Made by a program: the position numbers and the translations under genes. A stretch of DNA of 64,000 nucleotides, taken from positions 1-64,000 of the forward strand of contig NZ_JACHEB010000007.1 in the NCBI RefSeq assembly GCF_014201335.1. The letters are read 5' to 3'. Position 1 is the first letter of the stretch; every line of letters begins with the position of its first letter. Below, in pieces: positions 37,171 through 45,347 of the stretch. The notes beneath the pieces are model-generated. The model worked only from the letters and a program-made list of their open reading frames with translations. It was not told where the DNA came from and did no database searches. Source of the DNA: Tunturiibacter gelidiferens (GTDB taxonomy: Bacteria > Acidobacteriota > Terriglobia > Terriglobales > Acidobacteriaceae).

Positions 37171-38004
37171 TTACGAGATCTCCAGCACGTCCTCATCTTT
37201 CGCTGCAATCTCCTTCGCCTTTTCCGCGACTTTCGCCGCTATCCGATAGAAATCCTTCGCAAGCTTCGAATCCGGCCCCGCCAACGCAACTGGCATACCC
37301 TTATCTCCGCCTTCCCGAATCTGCGGGTCGAGCTCCACGGCCCCAAGAAATTCCAGCCCAAACTGCGCCGCAGTCCGCTCCGTCCCGCCCGCGCCAAACA
37401 CGTCAATCACCTGACCATCCGGCAGCGTCATCTGCGACATATTTTCCACCAGGCCAATCACCTCCACCTTCACCTGATGAAACATCTCGAGCGCCTTCCG
37501 CGCATCCTGCAACGCAACACCCGATCCAGTCGAAACCACCACCGCTCCAGTTAGCGGCACTGTCTGCACCAACGAAATCACGACATCGCCCGTCCCCGGA
37601 GGCAGATCGACGATCAAATAATCCAGTTCCCCCCACTCCACCTGCTGCAGAAACTGCCTAATAATCTGGTGCAGCATCGGCCCGCGCATCACCATGGGCT
37701 TATCGCCAGGCGATATCAGCCCAACGGAAATAAACTTCACCCCATACGACAGAATCGGCTCAATCCGGTTCTCGCCCACAATATTCGGCTGCCGCGTCAC
37801 GCCCAGCATCATTGGCACATTCGGCCCATAGATGTCGGCATCGATCAACCCAACCCGATACCCCAGCTTGCCCAGCGAAACCGCCAGGTTCACTGCAACC
37901 GTGGTCTTTCCCACTCCACCCTTGCCACTGCCAATCGCCACAACATGCGCCACTCCCGGCAAAGGCTGCGGTCCCTGCGGTGCACCTGCTCCCATATGTC
38001 CCAT
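37171..38004 (-). CDS. Mrp/ApbC-family P-loop ATPase without CxxC
   Basis: About 277 residues from ATG 38004, which follows AGGAG at 5 nt; the frame extends to 38082 without support. It has the deviant Walker A GSGKGGVGKTT near residue 25, DADIYGPNVP, and LIVDLPPGTGD. Family members carry Fe-S clusters on a C-terminal CxxC after ENMS, but here ENMSQMTLPDGQVIDVFG contains no cysteine, and the N-terminal MIP18/DUF59 domain is also missing. So the ATPase is intact but the known cluster-binding site is not. It may have another partner or role. Confidence 0.88.
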   Translation of the reverse strand: MGHMGAGAPQGPQPLPGVAHVVAIGSGKGGVGKTTVAVNLAVSLGKLGYRVGLIDADIYGPNVPMMLGVTRQPNIVGENRIEPILSYGVKFISVGLISPGDKPMVMRGPMLHQIIRQFLQQVEWGELDYLIVDLPPGTGDVVISLVQTVPLTGAVVVSTGSGVALQDARKALEMFHQVKVEVIGLVENMSQMTLPDGQVIDVFGAGGTERTAAQFGLEFLGAVELDPQIREGGDKGMPVALAGPDSKLAKDFYRIAAKVAEKAKEIAAKDEDVLEIS

Positions 38005-38082
38005 AATGTCTCCTAAAAATTCACTAATAGTCTTGCAACCGCTTCTGCTGGGGCTGCTTGCAGACCTTTTTTTAGCAACCAA

Positions 38083-38604
38083 TCAAACATGCCAGCCCGC
38101 CCCTAGAGCGGCCCGCATCTCTTTTTTCCTCTGAGTCTCTCCCGCCCGCATCTCTCTTCGACGGCCCGCATCTTCAAACCTGCGCTTCTGATGTTCTGTC
38201 TCGGGCACCACTTGCGGCACAACCAGCCGGTTCCCCTCGCGGTCCACGGCTACAAACGTCAGATAAGCCGAAGAGACGTGCCGCAACCTCTGTTCGCGCA
38301 CGTCCTCCACCATCACCCGCACCCCAATCTCCATCGATGTTCGAAACGCCCGATTCACACTCGCCTTCAAGATCAGCAGTTCCCCAACCCGTACGGGAGC
38401 AACAAAGTCCAGATGATCCATGCTCGCCGTCACCGTGAACGCTCGTGCGTGTCGGCTAGCAGCCATAGCGCCAACCAGATCGATGTACTGCATCAAACGC
38501 CCGCCAAACAGGCTTCCCAGCGCATTTGAGTCCGCCGGTAACACAATCTCACTACGTTCCGACTGCGACTCAGCCACTGTCCGTTCTAAAACCAAATCAC
38601 TCAT
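38083..38604 (-). CDS. Acyl-CoA thioesterase (hotdog fold, YciA/BACH-like)
   Basis: About 173 residues from ATG 38604. The hotdog core has NALGSLFGGRLMQYIDLVGAM near residue 25, with the family's catalytic Asp (YIDLVGAMAA), then HLDFVAPVRVGELLILKASV and SSAYLTFVAVD. These enzymes hydrolyse acyl-CoA. A basic Arg/Lys/Glu tail of about 40 residues (about 130-173) is longer than usual. It is directly upstream of the Mrp-like gene on the same strand, 78 nt apart. Confidence 0.87.
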   Translation of the reverse strand: MSDLVLERTVAESQSERSEIVLPADSNALGSLFGGRLMQYIDLVGAMAASRHARAFTVTASMDHLDFVAPVRVGELLILKASVNRAFRTSMEIGVRVMVEDVREQRLRHVSSAYLTFVAVDREGNRLVVPQVVPETEHQKRRFEDAGRRREMRAGETQRKKEMRAALGAGWHV

Positions 38605-38727
38605 TCCTACAAGTCTAAATCGCCCCAACGCTATCTGCCGAAGACAAGCTACCTCCTCCCGAACGCAACAACACAATCCAGATCGCAAAACTTGCCAACC
38701 CTACCTCCAACACAGCACCATCGATTC

Positions 38728-39039
38728 ATGGACAAGATCGCCGCTCTCACCGAAATTCTCACCGCCGACCCTACCAACGCCTTCGCCCGCTACGGCCTCG
38801 CCATGGAGCACATCACCCAGGGCAACTCCGACACCGCTCTCGCCGAATTCACCACCCTCATTCAGCACAACCCTGACTACGTCCCCGCCTACCAGATGTC
38901 CGCCCAAACGCTCGCGAAACTAGGCCGCACCGAAGATGCCCTCGACCGTCTGCATCACGGCATCGCGACCGCCAACCGCACGAACAATCAGCACGCCCTG
39001 GCCGAGATGGAAGCCCTCCGCGACGATCTCACCACCTGA
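38728..39039 (+). CDS. Small TPR-repeat protein
   Basis: A 103-residue all-helical protein with about two TPR units: NAFARYGLAMEHITQGNSDT, then YVPAYQMSAQTLAKLGRTED and ALDRLHHGIATA. TPR units usually bind peptides or proteins; no enzyme domain is present. ATG at 38728 is preferred over an upstream frame extension to 38692. It precedes the MoxR-like gene by 102 nt. Confidence 0.8.
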   Translation: MDKIAALTEILTADPTNAFARYGLAMEHITQGNSDTALAEFTTLIQHNPDYVPAYQMSAQTLAKLGRTEDALDRLHHGIATANRTNNQHALAEMEALRDDLTT

Positions 39040-39130
39040 TCCCGCAGAAACGCATCTGCTTTCCCATCGAAATTTCCAGCGCATTTGTTCATACGCAGAG
39101 CCTCTGAACCCTTGATCCCCGCCAAACATC

Positions 39131-39136
39131 TATACT
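39131..39136 (+). promoter_or_regulatory. Putative -10 box of the MoxR-like gene, leaderless start
   Basis: TATACT ends 5 nt before ATG 39142, so transcription would start at or within 1-2 nt of the start codon. No ribosome site is present. Confidence 0.4.
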
Positions 39137-39141
39137 TAGAC

Positions 39142-40677
39142 ATGGCGACCTCACTCCCTACCACTCTAGGCTCCCTCCGCGCCAGCGAATTCACTCCAGC
39201 CCGCCTTGCTCGCAGCGTAAAAGACGAGCTCCGCGAGAATCTCATCGCGAAACTTCGCGCCTCCGCGAAAACCAAAGCCACCCTCTTCCCCGGCATCGTC
39301 GGGTACGAAGACACAGTCGTCCCCCAGATCGTCAACGCAGTCCTCAGCAAACACAACTTCATCCTCCTCGGCCTTCGCGGTCAGGCCAAATCCCGCATCC
39401 TCCGCTCGCTAACCACGCTGCTCGATTCCCACTGCCCCTACATCGCCGGCTCCGAGATCCGCGACAACCCGTACGCACCAATCTCCAAGTTCAGCCGCGA
39501 CCTCATCGCCAAAATGGGCGACCAAACCCCCATCGCCTGGATGACGCCCAACGACCGCTTCGTCGAAAAGCTTGCCACGCCCGACGTCACCGTAGCCGAT
39601 CTTGTCGGAGACATCGACCCTATCAAGGCCGCACGCAGCAACCAGGATCTAGGCAGCGAGCTCACCATGCACTACGGCCTGCTTCCCCGCGCCAACCGCG
39701 GCATCTTCGCTATCAACGAAATCCCCGACCTCGCCGGAAAGATTCAAGTAGCCCTCTTCAACATCATGCAAGAGGGCGACGTACAGATTAAGGGCTACCC
39801 CGTTCGCCTCCCTCTCGATGTAGCCATCGTCTTCTCCGCTAACCCCGAGGACTACACCGCTCGCGGCAAAATCGTCACACCACTCAAAGACCGCATCGGC
39901 AGCGAGATCCGCACTCACTACCCCGAGGACGTCGAAGAGGGCATCACGATCACCGCTCAGGAAGCCTGGTCCACACGTCCTGCCTCCAAGATCGAGATCC
40001 CCCACTACATCCGCCAGATCGTCGAGCAGATCGCCTTCACTGCACGCGAGGACAAGAAGGTAGACAAGCGCAGCGGTGTCTCTCAGCGACTCCCCATCAG
40101 CACCATGGAGCTCGTCATCTCAAACGCCGAGCGTCGCGCCCTACTCCACGACGAGACCATCGCAGTCCCACGCGTAGGCGACATCTACACCGCGCTCCCC
40201 GGCATCAGCGGCAAGATCGAACTCGAGTACGAGGGCGAGATGCGCGGCGCCGACACGGTCATCCGCGAGATCATCCGTCAGTCCGTCGCCACTGTCTTCG
40301 ACAAATACTTCTCCAATACCAACACCCAACAGATCGAGCAGTGGTTCAACCTCGGCGGCACCGTCCAACTCAACGACGAGCAACCCGCCAGCGGCTCCCT
40401 CGAAGAGCTCAAACAGATTCAGGGCCTCCTAGAAAAACTCTCACCGCTCGAGATCAACTCAAAATCCAAACCTGAGATCGCCGTAAGCGCCGCCGAGTTT
40501 CTCCTCGAAGGAATGTACGCTCACAAACGTCTCAGCCGCACCGAAGAGCGCGCATTCAGCGCCGCAGAAAAGAAGTCTCGCAACGATCAGGCCTCGCAAT
40601 ACGCAGAGCGCATGCGCGAACGCGAGATCGACCGCGAAGAAGCCGCCCGCAGCCGCACCCGCCGCGGCTTCAACTAA
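39142..40677 (+). CDS. MoxR/magnesium-chelatase-like AAA+ ATPase
   Basis: A 511-residue AAA+ protein. The P-loop is LGLRGQAKS rather than GxxGxGKT, and the Walker B region is GIFAINEIPDL with Asn where Asp is usual. Sensor-1 FSANPEDYTARG and the DRIGSEIRTHYPE region are clear, and a C-terminal charged coiled tail (about 450-511, rich in Glu/Arg) follows. ATPases of this group remodel partner proteins together with VWA proteins, and a VWA gene lies 493 nt downstream. No ribosome site; likely leaderless. Confidence 0.87.
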   Translation: MATSLPTTLGSLRASEFTPARLARSVKDELRENLIAKLRASAKTKATLFPGIVGYEDTVVPQIVNAVLSKHNFILLGLRGQAKSRILRSLTTLLDSHCPYIAGSEIRDNPYAPISKFSRDLIAKMGDQTPIAWMTPNDRFVEKLATPDVTVADLVGDIDPIKAARSNQDLGSELTMHYGLLPRANRGIFAINEIPDLAGKIQVALFNIMQEGDVQIKGYPVRLPLDVAIVFSANPEDYTARGKIVTPLKDRIGSEIRTHYPEDVEEGITITAQEAWSTRPASKIEIPHYIRQIVEQIAFTAREDKKVDKRSGVSQRLPISTMELVISNAERRALLHDETIAVPRVGDIYTALPGISGKIELEYEGEMRGADTVIREIIRQSVATVFDKYFSNTNTQQIEQWFNLGGTVQLNDEQPASGSLEELKQIQGLLEKLSPLEINSKSKPEIAVSAAEFLLEGMYAHKRLSRTEERAFSAAEKKSRNDQASQYAERMREREIDREEAARSRTRRGFN

Positions 40678-40740
40678 CCAAAGCCGCTGGGGAGGCCCGC
40701 GTAAACTCGGGTCTTCCTCAATCGGCTGTACAGGGATCCC

Positions 40741-41160
40741 ATGCTCCTGACCTCCACACTCGCGCTCATCGCACTTGCCGTCCCGCCGGAGAAGCCGCGC
40801 CCCCACATCTCCGCCACCCAGCTCAACGACATCGCCACCATCCTTGCCCACGACGAAGGCTGGCCCCTGGGCGACCCGGACTACACGCTCGACCCCATGC
40901 GTCCCGACACAGACGACGGCTTCGACAGCATCGGCATATACAAAAAAGCTCACCTCGTCCGCATGTACTCCGTCGAGCGGTCTACCGGCGAAATAGTCGA
41001 CTTCCTCCGCGGCTGCGAAGTCTTTCGCTTCGAAGACATCAAATCCTTCCAATCAAAGATCAGGCAGCAATCACAAGCGCCCGCTCTCACCGACCAGCAA
41101 CTCGCAGCGAAGGCAGGCTGCCCGAAACTCACCGTCGTCAACACTCGCTGGGTCCACTAG
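40741..41160 (+). CDS. Hypothetical protein between MoxR-like and VWA genes
   Basis: A 139-residue protein with a short hydrophobic N-terminus (LLTSTLALIALAV) that may be a signal peptide or anchor. The remainder is acidic and includes ATILAHDEGWPLGDPDYTLD and a C-terminal CPKLTVVNTRWVH. Two cysteines (FLRGCEVF and AGCPKL) could form a disulfide. Not recognised. It lies 63 nt after the MoxR-like gene and 9 nt before the VWA gene, so the three are probably one operon. Confidence 0.7.
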   Translation: MLLTSTLALIALAVPPEKPRPHISATQLNDIATILAHDEGWPLGDPDYTLDPMRPDTDDGFDSIGIYKKAHLVRMYSVERSTGEIVDFLRGCEVFRFEDIKSFQSKIRQQSQAPALTDQQLAAKAGCPKLTVVNTRWVH

Positions 41161-41169
41161 GTCCAAACT

Positions 41170-42414
41170 ATGAAGCGCGTCCGATACACAAAGTTCACCG
41201 GCGACCTCGCCTCCTCCTTCGGCCTCGAAGACCTCATGCAGGCTCTCTCCGACTTCCTGCTCGACTCCGGCTTCAACGACCCCATGTCGCGCTTCCAGGA
41301 GTTCGACGGCGATCAGACCATGGAGAACCTCCGCGAAGCCATTCGCCAGGCCCTCGATTCCGGCGAACTCTTCGACGACGAAGCCCAGGAAAAATACGAA
41401 GCCCTCTCCGAAGATCAAGTAGAAGAACTCATCGACCAGATCATCCAGAAGATGCAGGAACAAAACTTCATCAACGCCGAGATGCCCCAGCAAGGACAGG
41501 GGGAGCAAGGCGACGGGAACGGCGAAGCCCGCTTCGAAGTCACCGATAAGGGCATGGACTTCCTCGGCTACAAAGCCCTCCGGGAACTCCTCGGGCCCCT
41601 CGGCAAATCCAACCTCGGCCGTCACGACACTCGCCACGAAGCCGCGGGCGTCGAAACCAACGGCAGCAGCAAGCTCTACGAATTCGGCGACACTCTCAAC
41701 CTCGACATCACCGCCACCCTCTCCAGCGTCTTCGCCCGCGAGGGTCTAGCCACTGCGATCGAGGGAGAAGAGCACTCCCCACTCAACATCTACCACTCCG
41801 ACGTCCACGTCCACCAGTCCGACTACCAGTCCTCCTGCGCCACCGTCGTCCTGCTCGACTGCTCCCACTCCATGATCCTCTACGGCGAAGACCGTTTCAC
41901 TCCCGCCAAGCGCGTCGCGATGGCCCTCTCGCACCTCATCCGCACGCAGTTCCCCGGCGACACCCTCAATCTAGTGCTCTTCCACGACACCGCCGAAGAA
42001 ATCCCCGTCTCGCAACTCTCCCGCGTCAAGGTCGGCCCGCACTACACCAACACTCGCGAAGGCCTCCGCATGGCGCAGCGCATCCTCGCCCGCCAGAATA
42101 AAGATATGAAGCAGATCGTCATGATCACGGACGGAAAACCCTCAGCACTCACCCTCCCCGACGGCCGCATCTACAAGAATGCCTTCGGCCTCGACCCCCT
42201 CGTCATCTCCGAAACCCTCGAAGAAGTCTCACGCTGCAAGCGCGCCAACATAATGATCAACACTTTCATGCTCGCCAGCGACTTCTCTCTCATGCAGTTT
42301 GTCCAGCAAGTCAGCGCCATGTGCCGTGGTAAGGCCTACTTCACCACTCCACAAAACCTCGGCAACTATCTCCTGATGGACTTTATGTCACGCCGAATGA
42401 AAACCGTCCACTAA
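41170..42414 (+). CDS. VWA-domain protein, MoxR partner
   Basis: A 414-residue cytosolic protein without signal peptide. The N-terminal half (about 1-195) is acidic and helical, with [19 protein letters not shown]; the VWA domain (about 215-400) has an intact MIDAS: DCSHS, the Thr in HYTNTREG, and TDGKPS. It is analogous to the CoxE/YehP-type VWA proteins paired with MoxR ATPases that mature or insert metals in enzymes. No enzyme target is encoded beside it. Confidence 0.87.
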   Translation: MKRVRYTKFTGDLASSFGLEDLMQALSDFLLDSGFNDPMSRFQEFDGDQTMENLREAIRQALDSGELFDDEAQEKYEALSEDQVEELIDQIIQKMQEQNFINAEMPQQGQGEQGDGNGEARFEVTDKGMDFLGYKALRELLGPLGKSNLGRHDTRHEAAGVETNGSSKLYEFGDTLNLDITATLSSVFAREGLATAIEGEEHSPLNIYHSDVHVHQSDYQSSCATVVLLDCSHSMILYGEDRFTPAKRVAMALSHLIRTQFPGDTLNLVLFHDTAEEIPVSQLSRVKVGPHYTNTREGLRMAQRILARQNKDMKQIVMITDGKPSALTLPDGRIYKNAFGLDPLVISETLEEVSRCKRANIMINTFMLASDFSLMQFVQQVSAMCRGKAYFTTPQNLGNYLLMDFMSRRMKTVH

Positions 42415-42441
42415 ACCAGGCAAGGCTGCCGCAGACCAAAC

Positions 42442-44055
42442 CTACTTGCCACCTTGCTCTCCCTTGTCCTTCTTCCCCTTGTGCCCGAGGTCCAACCCAA
42501 ACTTAGGCGCAGACCTAGTCCCACTCACCTTCACAGGAATCACCGCGCCCGCTCCATCCTTCTTGAAGAACGGATCCACCGGCTTCAGCAGAATCGACTT
42601 CCACTTCGAAGCCACCATCTGAGACACCTTCGCTTTAGTCCGCACCTTCCCATCAAACTCGAATCGCTCTCCATCAAGCGTGTACTCTCCCGCAAGTGAC
42701 ACATCAGCTCCCGGCAGCGTGTAGTCCAGCTTGCTAAAACTAAGCTTTCCATCGGCCATCACAAACTGCCCCACCATCTGCGAGTGCACATCTTCCGCAC
42801 CCGGCTTAGCAGCCTTCGGATCGCCCTGCGCCCGCAGACTCAGCATATCCACCTTGTCCTCCAACTCAGGATTGGTGAAGTGAATCTGCCGCAGCGTAAA
42901 CCCGCCCTTCAATCCAATTTTCTTCGAAACACTCTGCGGCCCCGGTCGAATATGCAGCTTCGTCTTCATCTGCAACCCTCCAGTCATCACGGCCGGTGAT
43001 GTCTTCACCGCGAGCTGCAAAAAATCCTGAATCTGTCCCGCAGGAATATTCACATCCAAATCGATGATGTGCCCCTTTCCCTTCACATTCACCACGGCTC
43101 CGTTGCACGTAAAATCCGATCCACCCAACCGCGCATCCACCGGCTGCAAATAAGTGTCGCCGCTGGTTCCATCCACAATCGCATGAAACTTCGTATGCAA
43201 CGGCACACCATGATTCGCCGTATCGAGCGAAAAATTCGGCGTCTCCGTCGTCCCGTCCACAATGATCTTGTTTAACTGCCCACTGAATTCGCCAACCGAG
43301 GACAGCATCCCGCCGATCCCTCTGATCGTATTCAGATCGACATGATCAAACGTGTACTTCCCCGTCACACTCGAATCTCCGGGACTCTCGTTGTTCCACG
43401 GCCCAAAGGTTCCCGTCGCATGAATATCGCCCTTCGGAATCGCGTTGACGAGTGTTGCGTCATACCTCCACGGCGCATCAGGTCCCACGTTCCGCATCAC
43501 GATGCGGCTCATCTCGAACTCCTTCGGCTCCTTGTCCGGCTTGATCGTTCCAATGATCAGTCTTGAATCGTCAAACACTATCTCATCTACCAAAATCTTG
43601 ATCTTCCCCATATGTCGTTGCCCCTTCGGGGCCTGCTGCCGCATCTCCCGCGGCGGAATATGTATCACCATCCCTGCGACATGCACCGTCCTAACATGCA
43701 TCGGCTTCACAAAAAGCCCCAACAGATTCGCATGAAACGAGAAATGCCCAAGCGCAATCAACGGATCCGTCGCGCCCGCAGCGACCACTTCGTCTTGCGC
43801 ATAAATACGCAGCCCCTCGCCAGATACCTCCAATCCCTTCAGCACTGAAACCGAAAAGCCATCAATCTCCACCCGGCTGTCAAAACGACTGCTCAGCGTC
43901 TCAATTACGCGTCCCTTCAAAATCGGCATGGCCCGATGCACCGCAATTTCGCCGATCACCGCGAGAACAATCACCGCAATCAGCAGCGAAATCAAAATCC
44001 AGCCCCACACGCTGCGGCGCTTTACAGTCTTCGTGTCGTTCAAAATTTCATTCAT
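42442..44055 (-). CDS. AsmA-like membrane-anchored protein
   Basis: A 537-residue protein with a basic cytosolic N-terminus, one transmembrane helix (about 16-40, VWGWILISLLIAVIVLAVIG) and a long periplasmic beta-rich domain. It fits the AsmA family: the VEIDGFSVSVLKGLEVSGEG stretch near residue 62 is typical, and the rest has repeats of short beta strands with an FDGK-like end. A Lys/Gly-rich tail (HKGKKDKGEQGGK) closes it. AsmA-like proteins are linked to outer-membrane lipid transport. It diverges from the hydrolase gene at 44223. Confidence 0.78.
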   Translation of the reverse strand: MNEILNDTKTVKRRSVWGWILISLLIAVIVLAVIGEIAVHRAMPILKGRVIETLSSRFDSRVEIDGFSVSVLKGLEVSGEGLRIYAQDEVVAAGATDPLIALGHFSFHANLLGLFVKPMHVRTVHVAGMVIHIPPREMRQQAPKGQRHMGKIKILVDEIVFDDSRLIIGTIKPDKEPKEFEMSRIVMRNVGPDAPWRYDATLVNAIPKGDIHATGTFGPWNNESPGDSSVTGKYTFDHVDLNTIRGIGGMLSSVGEFSGQLNKIIVDGTTETPNFSLDTANHGVPLHTKFHAIVDGTSGDTYLQPVDARLGGSDFTCNGAVVNVKGKGHIIDLDVNIPAGQIQDFLQLAVKTSPAVMTGGLQMKTKLHIRPGPQSVSKKIGLKGGFTLRQIHFTNPELEDKVDMLSLRAQGDPKAAKPGAEDVHSQMVGQFVMADGKLSFSKLDYTLPGADVSLAGEYTLDGERFEFDGKVRTKAKVSQMVASKWKSILLKPVDPFFKKDGAGAVIPVKVSGTRSAPKFGLDLGHKGKKDKGEQGGK

Positions 44056-44076
44056 GCTTTTCTTTCATCAAAACGT

Positions 44077-44188
44077 ACGTGATATTTTTTGATGCCGAAA
44101 AGCTATGGAACGTTCCAAGGCCAAGCATTTGATGTGAGGCAACATCGCCGGAAAATCAGCATCAAAAAGCACTCCACACAATAAAAAA
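44077..44188 (-). repeat. Interspersed GTGGTG-type element, shortened copy C
   Basis: The head (ACGTGATATTTTTTGATGCC) and the tail (GCATCAAAAAGCACTCCACA) resemble copies A and B, but about 40 nt of the middle is missing or replaced. It also contains a perfect 12-nt palindrome TGGAACGTTCCA at 44106-44117. Orientation to the minus-strand gene (AsmA-like) is the same as for A and B. Confidence 0.45.
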
Positions 44189-44222
44189 CCTCCTCCCGCA
44201 ACAGATTAAGTTACGTTTATCC

Positions 44223-45332
44223 GTGCCGCCAAAGCCCTGCATCGCCGTTCCCACCCTCGTACTCCTCCTGCTGACGCCCCCTGCAAGAGCAGTACAGATG
44301 CACGAAGAGCTGACCCGCATCCCATGGACTCAGGCCGCGCCGAACGGTCTGAGCGCACTTCTCGTCTACGCCGACCTTCCCGGCAAGCATCCTCTCGTCA
44401 TCATCACCCACGGAACCTCCCGCGGGCTCGAACCGCGCAACAACATCACTCCCTGGCTCTTCCTTCCCCAGGCTCGCTGGTTTGCTCGCCGCGGCTTCGT
44501 CGCCCTCGTCGTCATACGCCGTGGCTACGGCTCTTCCAGCGGTAAACCCGACTACCTCGGCAACGGCCGTTGCCCCCAGATCGACTATGAGGGCGCCGCC
44601 CGCAAATCCGCCGAAGATCTCCGCATCGCCATCGACTTCGGCAGCAAGCTTCCTCAGGTCGACGCCACGCGCGTCCTCGTCGTCGGCATCTCCACCGGCG
44701 GCATGGCCACCGTTGCGCTCACCGCCAACGCTCCCAAAAATTTAGTCGCAGCCATCAACTTCGCCGGAGGCCGCGGCTCCAGCGCCGATCACGAAATTTG
44801 CAATTCCGATGCTCTCGTTGCCGCCTATCGCAACTTTGGCCGACACTCACGCACGCCGATGCTTTGGATCTACGCCGACAACGACAAGTACTTCTGGCCC
44901 CAGATTGCGCAGCAGTTCGACGCTGCCTTCCGCTCCACCGGCGGACAGGACCAATTCCTTCACGTTCCAGCCTTCGGCGAAGACGGTCACACCCTCTTCA
45001 GCCATGGCATTTCCATCTGGTCCCCCATGGTCGACGACTTCCTCCAAGCCCACAATCTTGTTCTCCTCCCGCAGCCGCTCCCCGAGATCACTCCCCCCAA
45101 CATTCCACCACCGGCAGGCCTCTCCGACCGAGGCCAGCTGGCCTTTCGCGGCTATCTCACCCTCGGCCCGCACAAAGCCTTCGCCCTCTCTGCCCATCAC
45201 TACGCCTCATCGGTGGCACAGATGACCTCCGACGACGCACGCAAAGACGCCCTCAAAAACTGCAACCGGCTCGCCGCACCGGACAAAGAAACCTGCAGCA
45301 TCGCTTTCGAAGAGAACTCACCTGCAAATTAA
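44223..45332 (+). CDS. Secreted alpha/beta hydrolase
   Basis: A 369-residue protein with a signal peptide (about 1-23, LVLLLLTPPARA). The alpha/beta hydrolase core has an oxyanion-type THGTSRG, a nucleophile elbow GISTGGM with Ser about 157, Asp in YADNDKYFWP and His in GEDGHTLF, so the triad is complete. The C-terminal 70 residues form an extra segment with a Pro-rich linker (PQPLPEITPPNIPPPAGL), unusual for dienelactone-hydrolase relatives. GTG start at 44223 with a TACGTT box 5 nt upstream. Substrate unknown. Confidence 0.85.
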   Translation: MPPKPCIAVPTLVLLLLTPPARAVQMHEELTRIPWTQAAPNGLSALLVYADLPGKHPLVIITHGTSRGLEPRNNITPWLFLPQARWFARRGFVALVVIRRGYGSSSGKPDYLGNGRCPQIDYEGAARKSAEDLRIAIDFGSKLPQVDATRVLVVGISTGGMATVALTANAPKNLVAAINFAGGRGSSADHEICNSDALVAAYRNFGRHSRTPMLWIYADNDKYFWPQIAQQFDAAFRSTGGQDQFLHVPAFGEDGHTLFSHGISIWSPMVDDFLQAHNLVLLPQPLPEITPPNIPPPAGLSDRGQLAFRGYLTLGPHKAFALSAHHYASSVAQMTSDDARKDALKNCNRLAAPDKETCSIAFEENSPAN

Positions 45333-45347
45333 TTACGAATCAACCTG

